Below, piece after piece: positions 38,401-49,885 of a DNA stretch of 64,000 nucleotides. Every line of letters starts with the position of its first letter. Position 1 is the first letter of the stretch. The stretch spans positions 982,116 to 1,046,115 of the forward strand of contig OY253676.1 in the NCBI GenBank assembly GCA_958009085.1. The letters are read 5' to 3'. Both the position numbers and the translations under genes were made by a program. The notes under the pieces were generated by a model. That model saw only the letters and a program-made list of their open reading frames with translations, was not told the origin of the DNA and did not search any database. This DNA is from Protoeuglena noctilucae. Lineage: Eukaryota > Chlorophyta > Pedinophyceae > Marsupiomonadales > Marsupiomonadaceae.

Positions 38401-39620
38401 CCCCATCTCACCTCACACACACCCCCTCCTCTCTCCCCCCCCCCCCCTTTGCAGTCCCGCCACAGCATCTCGCATCCACCCCCACATCACCTCTCACACC
38501 CCCAACTCTTCACATTTACCATCTCTCCCCCCTCCCTTTGCAGTCCCGCCAAAGCGTCTCCCAGCTGCGTGTGCTGGACGCCCCTTCTCGTGATCGCCTA
38601 TCCACTGTGCCACTGTGTTTGGCCCCGATTGGGAGGATGCGGTGCTGCAGATCAAAAGACGCGTGGCTGCGGCGGTGGAGGGGGCGGGGGTGGGCATCGG
38701 GGCAGGCAGGCGTGATGGGCGCAGGGGGGCCTTCTCAGGGCGCACCGGTGAGGGGGATGGGTGGTGGGGGGTTGTGTGCGAGTGTTTGTATAGCATGGAG
38801 GCGTGTGTGTGTGTGTGTGTGTGTTTGTGAGGGGAGACAGGACAGTGTGCAAATGTACACACCCTGTCAAGCGTGTTTGTGTGAATGGCACTGTGTGCAT
38901 ATGAAGCGTGTCTGTCCCGCCTCCTCCATTCACTCCCCCCTCCTCCATCTCCCCCAGTCCGTTCCCGTGCCGGCCACGTCCCCTCGATGCTCCTGACCGA
39001 CGATGTGGACCGACACTCCAGCGACTCCGAGGCGGGGGGGGCACCCGTCATGTGGGACAAGGCGAGTGGTGCATGGAGCATGGATGCGTGTGATCATGAC
39101 CATGGGTTATGGGGGGATGCGCTTGTCGGTATCGATAAACGCATGGATGCACTTTTGTGCCTGACCGTGACCCGCTGCCCCGCTTGCCCTACGTTAGCCA
39201 TCTTTGAACACATCCCTCCCATCTCCGTCACCCTGTCTCCCTAATCTGTGCATACAACATCATTCCCTTCTCCCCCCACGCAGCACCGTCATGGTGAGCC
39301 CAAGGAGGTGGAGGCGGAGGCGGAGCAGACGGCCGTGACAGCACACGCCAAGGAGAGACTGGAGAAGCTGCAGAGGTGAGAGTGACAGTAATAGCAGTGA
39401 CCATGCATGCATGAGCCCCACGTCACTGTCACGATCCCATTACCACGCCACACACTCCCAGCAGTGTCACCATCTCACCCCCCCTCCACCTCTCCACCCA
39501 CGCAGGCGCGCGGCGGGCAACGAGCGCATGGTGCGTCAGCAGATGGCCACCCTGCGCGACACCATGGACCGGGTGCACAACCTCGTGGGCACGCAGGGAT
39601 TCGAACAGCTGGCCGCGTGA
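32492..39620 (+). CDS. Second long coiled-coil protein, with a one-base frame break
   Basis: About 17-20 exons starting MSLALQSSGSASDQPQ (32492) and ending VGTQGFEQLAA (stop 39618-39620). The N-terminal part is disordered. Helical coiled-coil exons follow: TLKEALSHIRKQRVGQ, MVVARIKKQTNTIAQDEALW, HDLARERDLRSTSRQHLEAM, YLRPTLEHLLLRNKDDNEQI, ELVFAEEARMQAMRRLYD and MVRQQMATLRDTMDRVHNL. The exon at 33628-33859 starts in one frame and ends in another. The switch sits at the nine-C run 33692-33700. Eight Cs would restore phase with both neighbouring exons. Five introns carry tandem copies of their junctions. The protein resembles axonemal docking or linker coiled coils in style, but I cannot assign a family. 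A TGTAA lies 35 nt after the stop. Confidence 0.75.
33150..33240 (+). repeat. Tandem copy of a 3' splice region (second coiled-coil gene)
   Basis: An AGTAGNAATCATTNCATTACC block with its pyrimidine tract and CCCGCA occurs twice, 33150-33185 and 33198-33240, just before the exon. Confidence 0.75.
35033..35137 (+). repeat. Exact 34-nt copy of an exon end plus donor
   Basis: Bases 35033-35066 (exon end reading AMMEHNMQ plus donor) are repeated identically at 35104-35137. A degenerate third copy starts near 35156. Confidence 0.93.
36495..36587 (+). repeat. Tandem copy of an exon end plus donor
   Basis: The exon end reading AFLDSLK and its GTGAG donor (36495-36521) recur at 36561-36587 with three substitutions. 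Confidence 0.9.
36998..37126 (+). repeat. Exact 28-nt copy of an exon end plus donor
   Basis: Bases 36998-37025 (exon end LQRATDR plus GTGAGGA) recur identically at 37099-37126. Confidence 0.93.
38051..38090 (+). repeat. Interstitial telomere-type repeat beside a near-palindrome
   Basis: Three consecutive GGGTTA units inside an intron of the second coiled-coil gene match the terminal telomere sequence. They run into a near-palindrome built on GTTAGTTAAC. Confidence 0.8.
38445..38560 (+). repeat. Tandem copy of an acceptor plus exon start
   Basis: A CCCTTTGCAG acceptor followed by TCCCGCCANAGCNTCTC occurs at 38445-38471 and again at 38534-38560, where the reading frame continues. Confidence 0.88.
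38802..38824 (+). repeat. (GT)n microsatellite
   Basis: About twelve GT units in an intron. Confidence 0.9.
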
Positions 39621-39873
39621 TGACACGAGAGTTGTTTGGATGCTTGTCTGTGGCTGTAATCAACGGTGTTCGCATGGCCCTTTCTTTGGTGACACCAACG
39701 TAGCAACGCCTCGGCCCTTTCAAATCGCCGACCTGACCAAATTCCCATCCCCAACAAAGAAACACCACCCACCCACCCCTCTCCTCCCCTAACATCCATC
39801 CCTGTCACACACCCCCACTCCTCACACCCATCCCCGTCATGGGTATAAACACCCCCACTCTTCCCTATTCTCT

Positions 39874-40943
39874 TCACGCTCCCGGGTAGAAGGACGTCCA
39901 CCACCCCGTCTTGTAGCGGCCATAGGGCACGGAGCGGCTGAGGTCGCTCTTGTTGCCTGGGAGTTTGGGGGGGAGAGCGACGGAGTGAGGAGGGTCCTTG
40001 TGAGGCAGACGTGGTGGCAACGTGGCAGTGGTGATTGGCAGGACACAGCTGCAGGGCCTGGCACTCATCGCAAACCCCTCATACCCTCACCCTCGTAGTC
40101 GGGCAGCTTCATGTCGCTGGACGCCAGTGCCTCCTCGGGGCTCACGTTGCCCAGCTCCACCAGCGCCACGCGGTCCAGGCGGAGCTGAGAGGGGGGAAGG
40201 GAGAGAGTTGCAGGTGACAAGGGGGCAGCAGGCATGCGTGAAGGGCGCCGCTGCGGTTTATGACCACGCATCCGCCTGCTATTGGTCTCTTGTTCGACTG
40301 CCTCGTTGCAGCGAGACACCAATGCCCTTGCCTTCACTCGCTCACTTAACCATCGCCCACTCCCATCATCTCTCACCTTCATGAACTTGACCCACGCCTC
40401 GTCTGTCGACACGATGGCCACGGACGGCCGCTGCACGCGGGGGGCCAGGTCGGGGAAGCGGGCGTCGAGCCACGCGGGGTTGGGGAGGATGTAGAAGTCA
40501 CGGTCCCAGCCACGCTCCTTGTAGTACCTGGGAGGGGGAGATGGGGATGGTGGATGGGTATGTGACACGAGAGAGGGCTGGCGTACGCATATGTCAAATA
40601 GAGAGGATATGGAAGGTATACGACGTGCTTTGATAGTCCGTATGTCACTCCCCGCATTGCCACTCTCGCCGCGCTGCCTTGCTCCTCACCGCAGCCGCTC
40701 CCTCAGCTGCTCGGCAAAGGCCTCGTTCTGCAGGTCGTTGAAGAGCCACTCGGCGCTGGTCACGCACGCCATCCACTGCCCCTTGCGCGCCTGCTCGGGC
40801 ATGGTGTTGGTCGACCGGCCCTTGGCCTGGCTTGCCTGGTTGGCGGCCTGGTTCGCCGGCGCAGCGGCGCGGCACACCACCGAGGTCGCCTGCGCGGGAC
40901 GGAGACGCGCCGGGGTCGGCAGGGTGCGCGCGAATGAAAGCAT
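39874..40943 (-). CDS. YCF54: Ycf54 homologue, Mg-protoporphyrin ester cyclase assembly factor
   Basis: Ycf54 (LCAA in plants) stabilises the AcsF/CHL27 oxidative cyclase in chlorophyll synthesis in the plastid. Exon 1 starts MLSFARTLPTPARLRPAQ with a short basic/Ser/Ala leader ending VVCRAAAPA, a typical green-algal transit peptide. The mature part follows the family closely: VTSAEWLFNDLQNEAFAEQL, RERLRYYKERGWDRDFYILP, NPAWLDARFPDL, RPSVAIVSTDEAWVKFMKVR and LDRVALVELGNV. A C-terminal extension ends GWWTSFYPGA. An upstream leader exon (ATG at 41253, MRKSDYSLRVIASFPS...) ends at a CAG with a GTAAGC donor. It could splice in phase to the acceptor before ATSVVCRA, giving an alternative transit peptide. 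Nuclear coding contrasts with red-lineage plastid genomes, where ycf54 is plastid-encoded. Confidence 0.9.
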
Positions 40944-41894
40944 GATGAGCTTGCAGTCAGCGCCGAGCGGCCGGGCTGGGTTGGGACGGCGGGGGCGCTC
41001 GGATGCCCCCGCTCAGAACCGCAGTGTCCGGCCACAGGCAAGCAAGTCGCAGGAGGCCTGGCGCAATCACCCTGGGGCTCGACGCGGCGCTTACCTGCCG
41101 AACAGAAGCGGAGACCGCCACGCGGGCCGGCACTGCCTTCGCGGGGCCGCGAACTGGGGGCAGGTCGAAGGAAGCCAGGGATAGCAGGCTCGTCAGGGCT
41201 CGCGGGGAAGGGAACGATGCAATGACGCGCAAAGAATAATCGCTTTTGCGCATCGACCATCGCAGCAACCCCTCCAGGCACCACTCACCGCTGGCCTGGG
41301 CCGCGATTTGGGAAGGACAGGTGCACGCCTGCATCTTGGCTCTTGCGCCAACACCGGGCCGACCAACGGCTAGTTGAGAAAAGCGGCGACCAGGGGACGA
41401 CGCGGCAGCAATGCCGGCGGCTGCAGTCGACCAAGCGAGGCTGGATAAACTCCGAAACTCCGGAACGCTCGGCGCGTCGAATGTGACGGGCAGAGGGTCA
41501 CAAGTACGGTCCGTGGAGGATGGAGTGCCGAGTGGGAGTGCGGGGGAGTGCCATGGAGGCCTCCGGGCGTCGCGCTTGATGCCAGAGAAAGCCCCGTGTC
41601 AGAAGAAGCCGTGTCAAGGCCGCTGAGCCCGCGCATGCGCACTGGTCGTTGTCGTTCGATGCGTTGTGTCTCCGGGCAGCGGGCACCCTCGCGCCATCCC
41701 TGAGGCCCTCGAGAGCGCGCGCGGTCCCCCGAGAGTGCGAACCATCTGCGCTCCTTCCCGCCCCTGCCCGTCCACGCCAGGGAGAAGCCGTGTTGCGCAG
41801 CTAGCCTGTGGGGTTCACTGTAACGGCGGGGAGACTCGCAGGGGGACAGAAGCGCGGAGACGCGGGGGGCAGGCCCAGCGCCAAATACGGACCG
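40944..41894. promoter_or_regulatory. Divergent region, Ycf54 / LRRC6
   Basis: 951 bp between two divergent start codons. It includes a possible alternative Ycf54 leader exon on the minus strand (about 41094-41253). No other gene is recognised. Confidence 0.4.
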
Positions 41895-44826
41895 ATGGGG
41901 CGAATCACCGTCGACATGCTCCGCCGGGTGCGTTGCGGTCGCGGTGTTTGCTCCTGCAATTGCAGTTCCCCTTCACCGGGTCTCGCGCCGGAAGCCCGTT
42001 GCTCGAGCCGGGCGAGACGTCCTGCAAGCTTGCCCGGGGCTCCCTCCCGCATCCTCGCGTCTCCCCTCCCCCGCAGCGGGCGGAACACAACGAGGGCATG
42101 ATTACTACGTTGGAGGAGGTGTCTCTCCACCAGCAGAGCATCGAGCGCATTGAGCTGCTCGGCCACGTCTGCCGGCACCTGCGCATCCTGTACCTGCAGA
42201 ACAACTTGATCGGGAAGATTGAGAACCTGCATCGGTTGAAGGAGCTGGAGTACCTCAACATGGCTGTCAACAACATCACGAGGGTCAGCCGCTGCATGCC
42301 GGGGAACGGCGGGAGCCAGGCTGTGCATCTGCGCCGATGCTCACAGTCGCTATCTGTCTGCGCCTGCAGATTGAGAACCTGCAGCGGTGCGAGAGTCTGC
42401 AGAAGCTCGACTTCACCATGTGCTTCGTGGACAAGGTGTGGAGGGGGCCAAACACCGTGCCGGCCGTTTTGTCAGAATAACACACCAGCTCCCCACCACG
42501 GTAGTCACTCAATCTTTCACTCTCCCCCCGACCCAGGCGGGTCTGCTGACTCTGGCATCCCTGTCTGGCCTGTCCCACCTCCGCGACCTCTACCTGGTGG
42601 GCAACCCATGCACGGAGTGGGAGGGGTACCGGGCGTATGTGGTGGCCACGCTACCGCAGGTGATGATGAGACACAGCCGATACTGTGCAGAGCACGTTAT
42701 GCTGACACTAGCACTGGATAGCACCACACTGCTGCGTTGGGGAGCGGCATCGCTGCTGACAACCGCGGTCGTTGTCAGGTTGACATTCGACACTGATGGA
42801 CATCATTGTTTGCAGTTGGCGCGGCTGGACGGCAAGGACATCAAGCCATCCGAGCGCATCGCGGCGCAGCAGGCGCTGCCAGAACTGACGCGGCGGCTGA
42901 GGTGGGGAGGGGGGCAGGGAGGGGCAGAGTTGCTACATATGTGCATGGGTGACACTCTCTCTGTGCTTTTTTCAATACAGGGAGGAGTTGCTTGCTTCTG
43001 GCATTGACCCGGACGCGGCGGCTCGCGTGGACAACCAGGGACCGGAGGACGACGATGTGCAGGACCCCGGTCACGTGGACCCAGAGGTGAGATGAGAGAA
43101 TGGGGATGGTGATGATCGGATGTGCAGCTTGCAACGTGTCATGAGACGAGGTGCAGGTAGGGATGGGTCTGCCATGCACCGTGCTGGTATGCGTGACGGT
43201 CGGCTACATACAAAGGCGACACCATTCGCCTTTGTCTCTGTCCATCATGCTCATTCACCATTACTCCTGGTCATGTCTCGCAGACGGGGGAGTTCGTGCG
43301 CCCGTGGTGCCCCGCCACGCGCATTATCGAGCACAGGTGAGAGAGGCACAGGGCATGAGCATGGCGTGTGTGTGAGTGCCGTGAGCATGAGCATGGCGTG
43401 CATGCAACAAGGGGTGTTGCTCTGCACGTGACTCGGTGCATCATTTGTTAATAGTCCCTCCTACACCCGTCGTCCTTTGCAGGGAGAATGAGGAGCGGGA
43501 GCGCAAGGCAGAAGAGGACAGAAAACAGTGAGGACACGCATGGGGGGGCAGGGTGCTGAGCGATTGCATATATGACCACGTTTACTCGCCTTACACTGCT
43601 GTCATGTCATTCCTCAGCTGTCATCGACAGTCCGCAACCTCACACAGAGCATGTCGCATCGCATGCCGCACCCGTGTTTTGCTGACGCCACCCCAGCGCC
43701 CGCGCACCCTGTGTATGCACTATAATGCTTCTTCTCATCATCTCAGGAACATGAACAAGCTCTTCGCCGAGGGCCCCAAGCAGCCCCCTCGTCGGGATGA
43801 CTTTGACGACATCGCTGAGGGGGAGACGGTGCGGATGCGCAACGAGGGGGGGTACGCCTTCTCACTCGAGGACTCGGAGGTGAGGGACAATTGCTAGTGA
43901 GTGACTGTGTATGATGTATGATAAATGATTGGGGTACGCATTCTCACTCGAGGACTCGGAGGTGAGAGCTGATTGCGACTGAGTGACTGTCACCATGTAT
44001 TATAGTATACAACCCTCTCCTGACCTCACTCACCCCCAACCCCCACCCCCCCACCCCACCAGGACGGCGCCAGCATTGTGCTGGAGGTGGACGTGGGTCG
44101 CTTCGTGGACACCAGCCTCATCAAGGCAGACGTGCGACCCACACTGGTGCGACTGCTCATAAAGGGCCGATTATTGCAATTAATATTGCCGGAAGAGGTG
44201 CGCGCGGATGACAGCAAAGCAGAGAGGTCTCAGGCGACGGGGCGATTGGTGGTGACGATGCCCAAGGCGGGGAATGGTGGGGAGAACCCCATGCTGGCAC
44301 CTGCGGGGCATCTGAGGGCGGTGAAGGAGGCCAAGAGGAGGGGGAAGGACGTGAAGAGGTGAGGGGGGGGTGGTAGGGGGGTGTTGTTATTGGTATGAGG
44401 AGGGGGAGGGACGTGAAGGAGTGGGTGTGTGTGGGTGGGTGGCGTGGTGAGGGGTGCGGGTGCTGTCGTGGATGCGATGTGGTGCGGGTTCGTCTGTCAA
44501 GCGATTACTGTCTCTCCCTCATGATGCATTATTATACTCTCTAATGGTGCGTACTCACTCCCTTTTACCCCCCCAGGGTACTGGAGGAGAGGGGCGTGGT
44601 CAACTACCGCAACATCGTGGGGGTGAGGCATGCTGTGACATGGCACATGACAGCATATATATGTGCTACGTATAACATATGACACGTGCGTGTTGTCTCA
44701 TCTAGTATCAGCACGCCCCCCTCTTCGCAGGGCAGCAGGGAGGCTGAGGTGGCGCCCGTCCCCAAGGCACGGCTGACGGTGGGGGAGGGGGAGGGGGAGG
44801 GGGATGATGACTTGCCGCCGCTGTGA
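41895..44826 (+). CDS. DNAAF11: LRRC6/DNAAF11, dynein arm assembly factor
   Basis: Cytoplasmic factor for preassembly of axonemal dynein arms. Exon 1 gives [11 protein letters not shown], the family start; exon 2 gives [19 protein letters not shown], then leucine-rich repeats ([71 protein letters not shown]). The LRR cap is [15 protein letters not shown]. After it come an acidic and coiled-coil linker and a CS-like/DUF beta domain ([40 protein letters not shown]). The tail ends [14 protein letters not shown]. The conserved start and repeats match LRRC6 (tilB/seahorse/MOT47) throughout. Two introns carry tandem junction copies (43849-43966 and 44336-44425). Confidence 0.96.
43849..43966 (+). 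repeat. Tandem copy of an exon end plus donor (LRRC6)
   Basis: Bases 43849-43884 (exon end YAFSLEDSE plus GTGAG) recur at 43931-43966 with one mismatch, 82 bp on. The following GAGTGACTGT is also repeated. Confidence 0.93.
44336..44425 (+). repeat. Tandem copy of an exon end (LRRC6)
   Basis: The 3' end of the exon ending RRGKDVKR (44336-44364) recurs degenerately at 44397-44425. The copy has lost the GTGAG. Confidence 0.8.
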
Positions 44827-45016
44827 GGGGCGTGGTTGCGTGATGATATATCCGCATATCGCATATCGCATGGGGGAGTGACCGGAGAGGCCATGAAAGA
44901 TTGAAGCGATGCGAGAGAGATGAGATGCGCCAACGGCATATGCAGCGTGACACACAAGCAGCGTTGCATTGCGTGGCACCACACCGCAACTCCCCCATCT
45001 AAGCATCGTCACTCCA

Positions 45017-48000
45017 TCACGCTCCCTCGCTTTTCCCTCCATCCATCCCCTCTGCCCCCCCCATGACGCATGCCCCCCCCTCCCCCTCCCACGTGGCCTC
45101 CCTTGGGTCGCAGGGCTCTGACCCCGTGAAACTGCAAGAAGGGGAGATGATGGTGATATATTCAGTGATGAGAAACCAAGCGAGTGAGCAACACAATTAA
45201 CAACGTCAGTGACACAGTCAATGAGCTCATCCGCCACACACACCCACCCACACCCACACTCACCGCCTGTTGCACACGGGGCAGGGCAGCCCCTGGCACT
45301 CCAGCTCGTGGCAGCACCGCAGGCAGCAGGCCGATTGGCGGCAGGGCAGCAGGCGGAAGGCACGGGGCCACTCGCAGCAGAGAAGGCACAGGCCGGAACC
45401 CTGGGGAGTGGGAGACAGGGGTGACTATACGTGTATGGTAAATGGTATGCACCATGATCACAAGCGACGCGACCATCACCATAAGTAGCAAGTGCAGTGA
45501 AGTGGTTGCGCCCTGCTCACTGCCACTGTGTCGCTCCACCCTCACACCCCCTGACCCACACTGCCCATCTCTCACATACAACAGCAACTCATAGACATCC
45601 ACCCCACGGCTCACCTCCGGCATGTCCGGGTCCTGGAAGTGGTACACCAAATCGTACCTCCCCCCCGCCCCCACGCGGTAGACGTTGCTGGTGCCGTCCC
45701 TCCACTTGACGCACCACCACCCGTGCCGCACGTGTGGCCCCTCCAGCACCCCTACGATGCCCCTGTCTTGGCCCCCCCACTTCCAGTCCGCGCCGCGGCG
45801 GACGGGGAGGCCGGGGCGGGCGGAGTGGGCGGACACTGGGGTAAGGGGAGAGGGGGGGGATGGGGGGGTGAGTGGATTGGGGGGTGAGGTGAGTGGAGAG
45901 AGACTGGGGGAGTGAGAGATGGGGGATGATGGGGAGGTGCGTGAAAGAGAATAAGGCGGTAAATGCTTAGAGATGGATGCTAAACAACCATCCAAACAGG
46001 CAGCTGCGTTCCTGATAAGACGACCGATGAATCCATCGCATGCCTGCCCCCGCCCCTCACCCACGTCGTTGTGGCGGGGGCTGCCGCTGCATGACTTGGC
46101 ATCCCTGTTGCTGGGATGATTGGCAGAATCCACAACTGCAGTCGTCATTGCCGGGTCGGGTGTGGAGGGGGCAGCACCAACCGCACCGTCACTACCCCCA
46201 CGCACGCGCACGCTGCAAGGGACAAGGGGCGACTGTGCATTGACTAAATGCATGGCCACTGCAGCTTTGGTAGATATGCACATGACATGCGAACAATAAC
46301 AACAACAACGCTAGCAACAACCGCATCCTCATCAGCCCCTCAGTCACCCCACTCGCATCCCTCGCCTGCTGCTGCGCCGCGTGGGTGGGCCACGGTCACT
46401 GGGGCCGTCGCCCGGGGGGGCACGGGGGGTGAATGTGGTGCGGGGGTGGAGAGGTGGGGATGACTGCGCGTCTTGACGCATCAGATCATCGATGTCCGCA
46501 GAGACAGCAGTTGAGTTGGGGAGAGCGGTTGCAGCGACAGCAGCATGGAATGGGGGAGTGGATTTGTCAGGTGCGGGTGCGGGTGGTAAGGTGGATGTGG
46601 CGGACTCTGTTAGGGTACCCCTGGCAGATGGGATGGAATTGCGTGGCTCATCGCACCCCTCCCCTCTGCTCATGTCTACACACGCGCCCATTGTAATGCC
46701 ACCACCCTCGCCACGCCCCTCCCCTGCCACTCTCCCTTCCCCACCCGCACCCGCACCCTCTCCCGCAAACGCAACCCTCCCATCCCGTGACCCCAACCCC
46801 TCATCCCCACCCCCACCATTGCCCTGATCCCTCCCCACACGCCCCCTCTCCCATCTCTCCACCCCTCCCCTCTCCCCCCTCACGCCCACTCCACCCCCAA
46901 CCCCCTCCCCCAACCTCTCCACCCACCCCCTCTCTCCCACCCCCACTCTCTCCCCTCTATTCCCCTTCCTCCTCCCTCCACCCCTCTCTTCCCCATCCCC
47001 CACCCCCGCTCTCCTTCCCCCATTACCCCCATCTCTCCCAACCCTCTCCAACCCCCCCCTATCCCCCACCCCCAATCTCCCTTCCCTTGCACCCCCCTTC
47101 CCCCCACCCCTCCCACCCACCCCCCTCCCCCTCTCCCACGCCACCACCTCTTCCCATTCCGGCCCCAGTGCTAAATCCGCATCCCCCGCCGTGGCCCCCA
47201 CTCTATACGAATTGACCGACCCATCACTCCACCGCACCCGCCACCACCCGTGCCCATCGGGCTCTATCATCACACCCACCGCGTCCTCGCCACCCCCCTG
47301 CGATCCCCAGGACCAAGCAGGGCCTCTCACCACAAACAGCCCCGGTCTGGCCAGCCACGATGTGACGGGCGCGTTGGGGCGGCGGCGGGGGGAGGGGTGG
47401 CGTGGGGTGGGGGTGGCAGCAGGGACGGCAGCAGGGGTGGCAGCAGGGGTGGCAGCAGGGGTGGCGAGGGCGCGGGTGGCAGCGGCGAGGATGCAAGTGG
47501 GGCAGGTGGAGCGGGGAGAGGGGGAGAGGGGGCGGGGGTGGGGTGTGGGGGAGGAGGGGGGGTGGGTGGCGGTGGGGGGGGGAGAGGGCATGCGAGGTGG
47601 GGCAGTCACTGGTGCTGTGGTGGATGGCACAGTGGCTGTTGCTGTTGTTGATGCTATTATTACATCTCTCTCCGCAGTGCGTGGTTGCATGTGGGTGTCG
47701 GTGTCGTGGGCGATGCGTGACATGGCGCGGCGGAGGGCGGCGGCCATCTGCGGGGATGAGACGAGGGGTGACGTGAATGAGATGAGATGAGATGAGACAA
47801 GTGGGGGTGGCAGTGGAGTGGCATGGGATGAGGCGAGGGCACATGCGGGATGCATGGGACAGTCACTACCTGTACCTGTATCGTACTATCCGCCCGTCCC
47901 CATCGCCACTCCATATCAATAGTGTCGATACTAACATCCGTCATGCATCCCCTCACATACCATGCACCCCCCCCTCCTTCTCTCACCTCCCCCGCATCCC

Positions 48001-49885
48001 TGTACCTCTCCTGTACATCTTTCCTCAGTGCCCTGTCCACCACGCGCCGCAGGGGACGGGGCACGCTGTCCCTTGCATGCGAGGGCCACTGGTGGCGCAG
48101 GGAGGGGTCACAGATGGCCTCAAGGGTGCGGAGCTGGGGGGGATGGGGATGGGGTAATATAAGTGATGTGGTTATGCATCACACTGTTTATTGCATACAT
48201 CACTTGTCATGGTAGTCTGATACTACGAATACACGCAGACTGCCATGGCATGCTCCGTCGACATCACAGTGTATAACATGCAGCATGTCATGACAAGAAC
48301 ACACACGCACAGTGATATGCTCCATTGACATACACGTCTCCCCAGCAGTGTGCCCAGTCTCACCAGGGTCTCCCCCACAAACGGCCTTCCCCCCGCCAGC
48401 GCCTCAAACGCCACCGCGCCCGCACCCCACACGTCGCCACCGGCACCCGCACCAGTGCTTGCATCTGTGTTTGTATCTGTATGTGCATTTGCACTCGTGT
48501 CCCCCCTCACTTGCTCGGGGCTCAGATACCACGCCGTGCCGAAGAGACTCCCCGAGCTGAACAGACCCGCTAGGTCCCCATCCTCCGCACCACGACCATT
48601 GCCGATACTGCTTTTAATAACACCACCGATACTGCCACTGATACTGTTACCAATACCACCACCAATACTGCCACCGATACTGTCACCACCACCACCACTG
48701 CCGTCGTTGCTGCCACCCCCCGCCCCCTTGCGCATCCCCCTCCCCTCCCTCGCCCTCCGCACCCCCTCTCTCGCTCTCTCCCGCACCCCTGCTGCCCACG
48801 CGGGCGGGATGGGGCGCGAGAGGGCAGCCGCGGCGCCTGTGCCGAAATCCACCAGCCACGCACGGGGGGGGACGTCCTGTTAGGAGAAAGAGGGATGAGG
48901 GGGTGTGGTGTGAAGACAGCGTGGGGAACACAGCGATAGCGATCGTGGGCGAGGGCAGTGACAGTGATGCTCTAACAGTCACTCTCCCGACATCATCTCA
49001 CCCCCTGGTAGTGATGATACTCTAACACTCAACTCTCCCACCGTCACATTCTCTCACCCCCTGTGTTTGCACCACGACATTGGCTGGCTTGACGTCCCCG
49101 TGTGTCAGTCCCTTGGCGTGCAGGGATGCAAGTGCAGTGAGGATGTCAGACAACACAGACGCAGCGTGGGTGAAGGGGAGGGGGCCGCGGGATGCCAGTA
49201 TGTGGGACTGGGGGTGAGAGGGGGAGGGGGGGGGGGGGTGGTGACAAGTGCAGGGTGCGGGGGTGGCTGGGTGCGTGTGCGGGGGTGCAAGTGAGGCAGT
49301 CGTGTTTACAAGCAGCCATGGCATGCACATCACTGAATGTATCGCCTAGTTACAGCATGCATAACCATATCTTTCCTGGCCACACTTACCAGTGTCTCCC
49401 CCCTGACCCTCTCGGTGACAATCACCGAGCAGAGGGGGCGGGCGTGGACGGCCACGTCCAACACGCGGGGGACTGAGAGGAAAAGGGATCAACATAATGA
49501 GAGAATCAAAACGTGGCAGTCACCCATCGCTCACCCGATTGCAAACACCCCATCCCATCCCCCTCACCCGCGCTGCACGCCGCCTCTGCCATGAGACGCG
49601 CCTCGGCAAACGCACGCACCGCACCCTCCTCCGCTTGCATGCCGGACTCAGATGCATGCGGGATCACCTTCACCGCCACCTCTGCGAGAGTCATCGCCAT
49701 GCCGGCGTCAGCAGAGCAGTGCTGTGCTGCGCGTGCCACTGCACACGCACGCTCACCCCACGTGCGCGCAGCCCACCTGTCCCCAGCACCGCGTGTCTCG
49801 CAGCCACCACCCACCCGCGGGTGCCCTGCCCAATCATCTCCTCCACCACATATCTGCGGGCGTGGAAGGACAGGCGGGTCGCCAT
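45017..49885 (-). CDS. Protein kinase - MIB/HERC2 x2 - RING protein
   Basis: Predicted Ser/Thr kinase fused to ubiquitin-ligase modules. Start MATRLSFHARRYVVEE (49885). Kinase motifs: Gly loop IGQGTRGWVVAA, VAVK lysine, GDVKPANVVV catalytic loop (HGD for HRD), VDFG, and YLSPEQ for APE. The activation segment holds a long Gly/Ser-rich insert of about 60-100 residues. Then come a kinase-C-lobe helix (VPRPLRRVVDRALRKDVQERY), a Pro/Ala linker and a first MIB_HERC2 domain (LFVVRGPAWSWGSQGG ... GWWRVRWSDGSVNSYRVGA). After a 300-residue Gly/Arg/Glu-rich spacer there is a second (RRGADWKWGGQDRG ... VKWRDGTSNVYRVGAGGRYDL). A C-terminal RING reads CLLCCEWPRAFRLLPC...CPVCNRR at about 45270-45400. The stop at 45017-45019 follows a final exon. 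The set of parts recalls plant KEG, but in a different order. Confidence 0.82.
46690..47160 (-). repeat. Near-pure polypyrimidine tract coding a Gly/Arg/Glu spacer
   Basis: About 470 bp where the plus strand is almost all C and T. It is translated on the minus strand as RGVGERGWVERLGE-type low complexity between the two MIB/HERC2 domains. Confidence 0.85.
48965..49062 (-). repeat. Tandem copy of an exon end plus donor (kinase gene)
   Basis: The flank and donor of the exon ending NVVVQTQG (49013-49062) recur at 48965-49007 with several changes. Confidence 0.7.
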
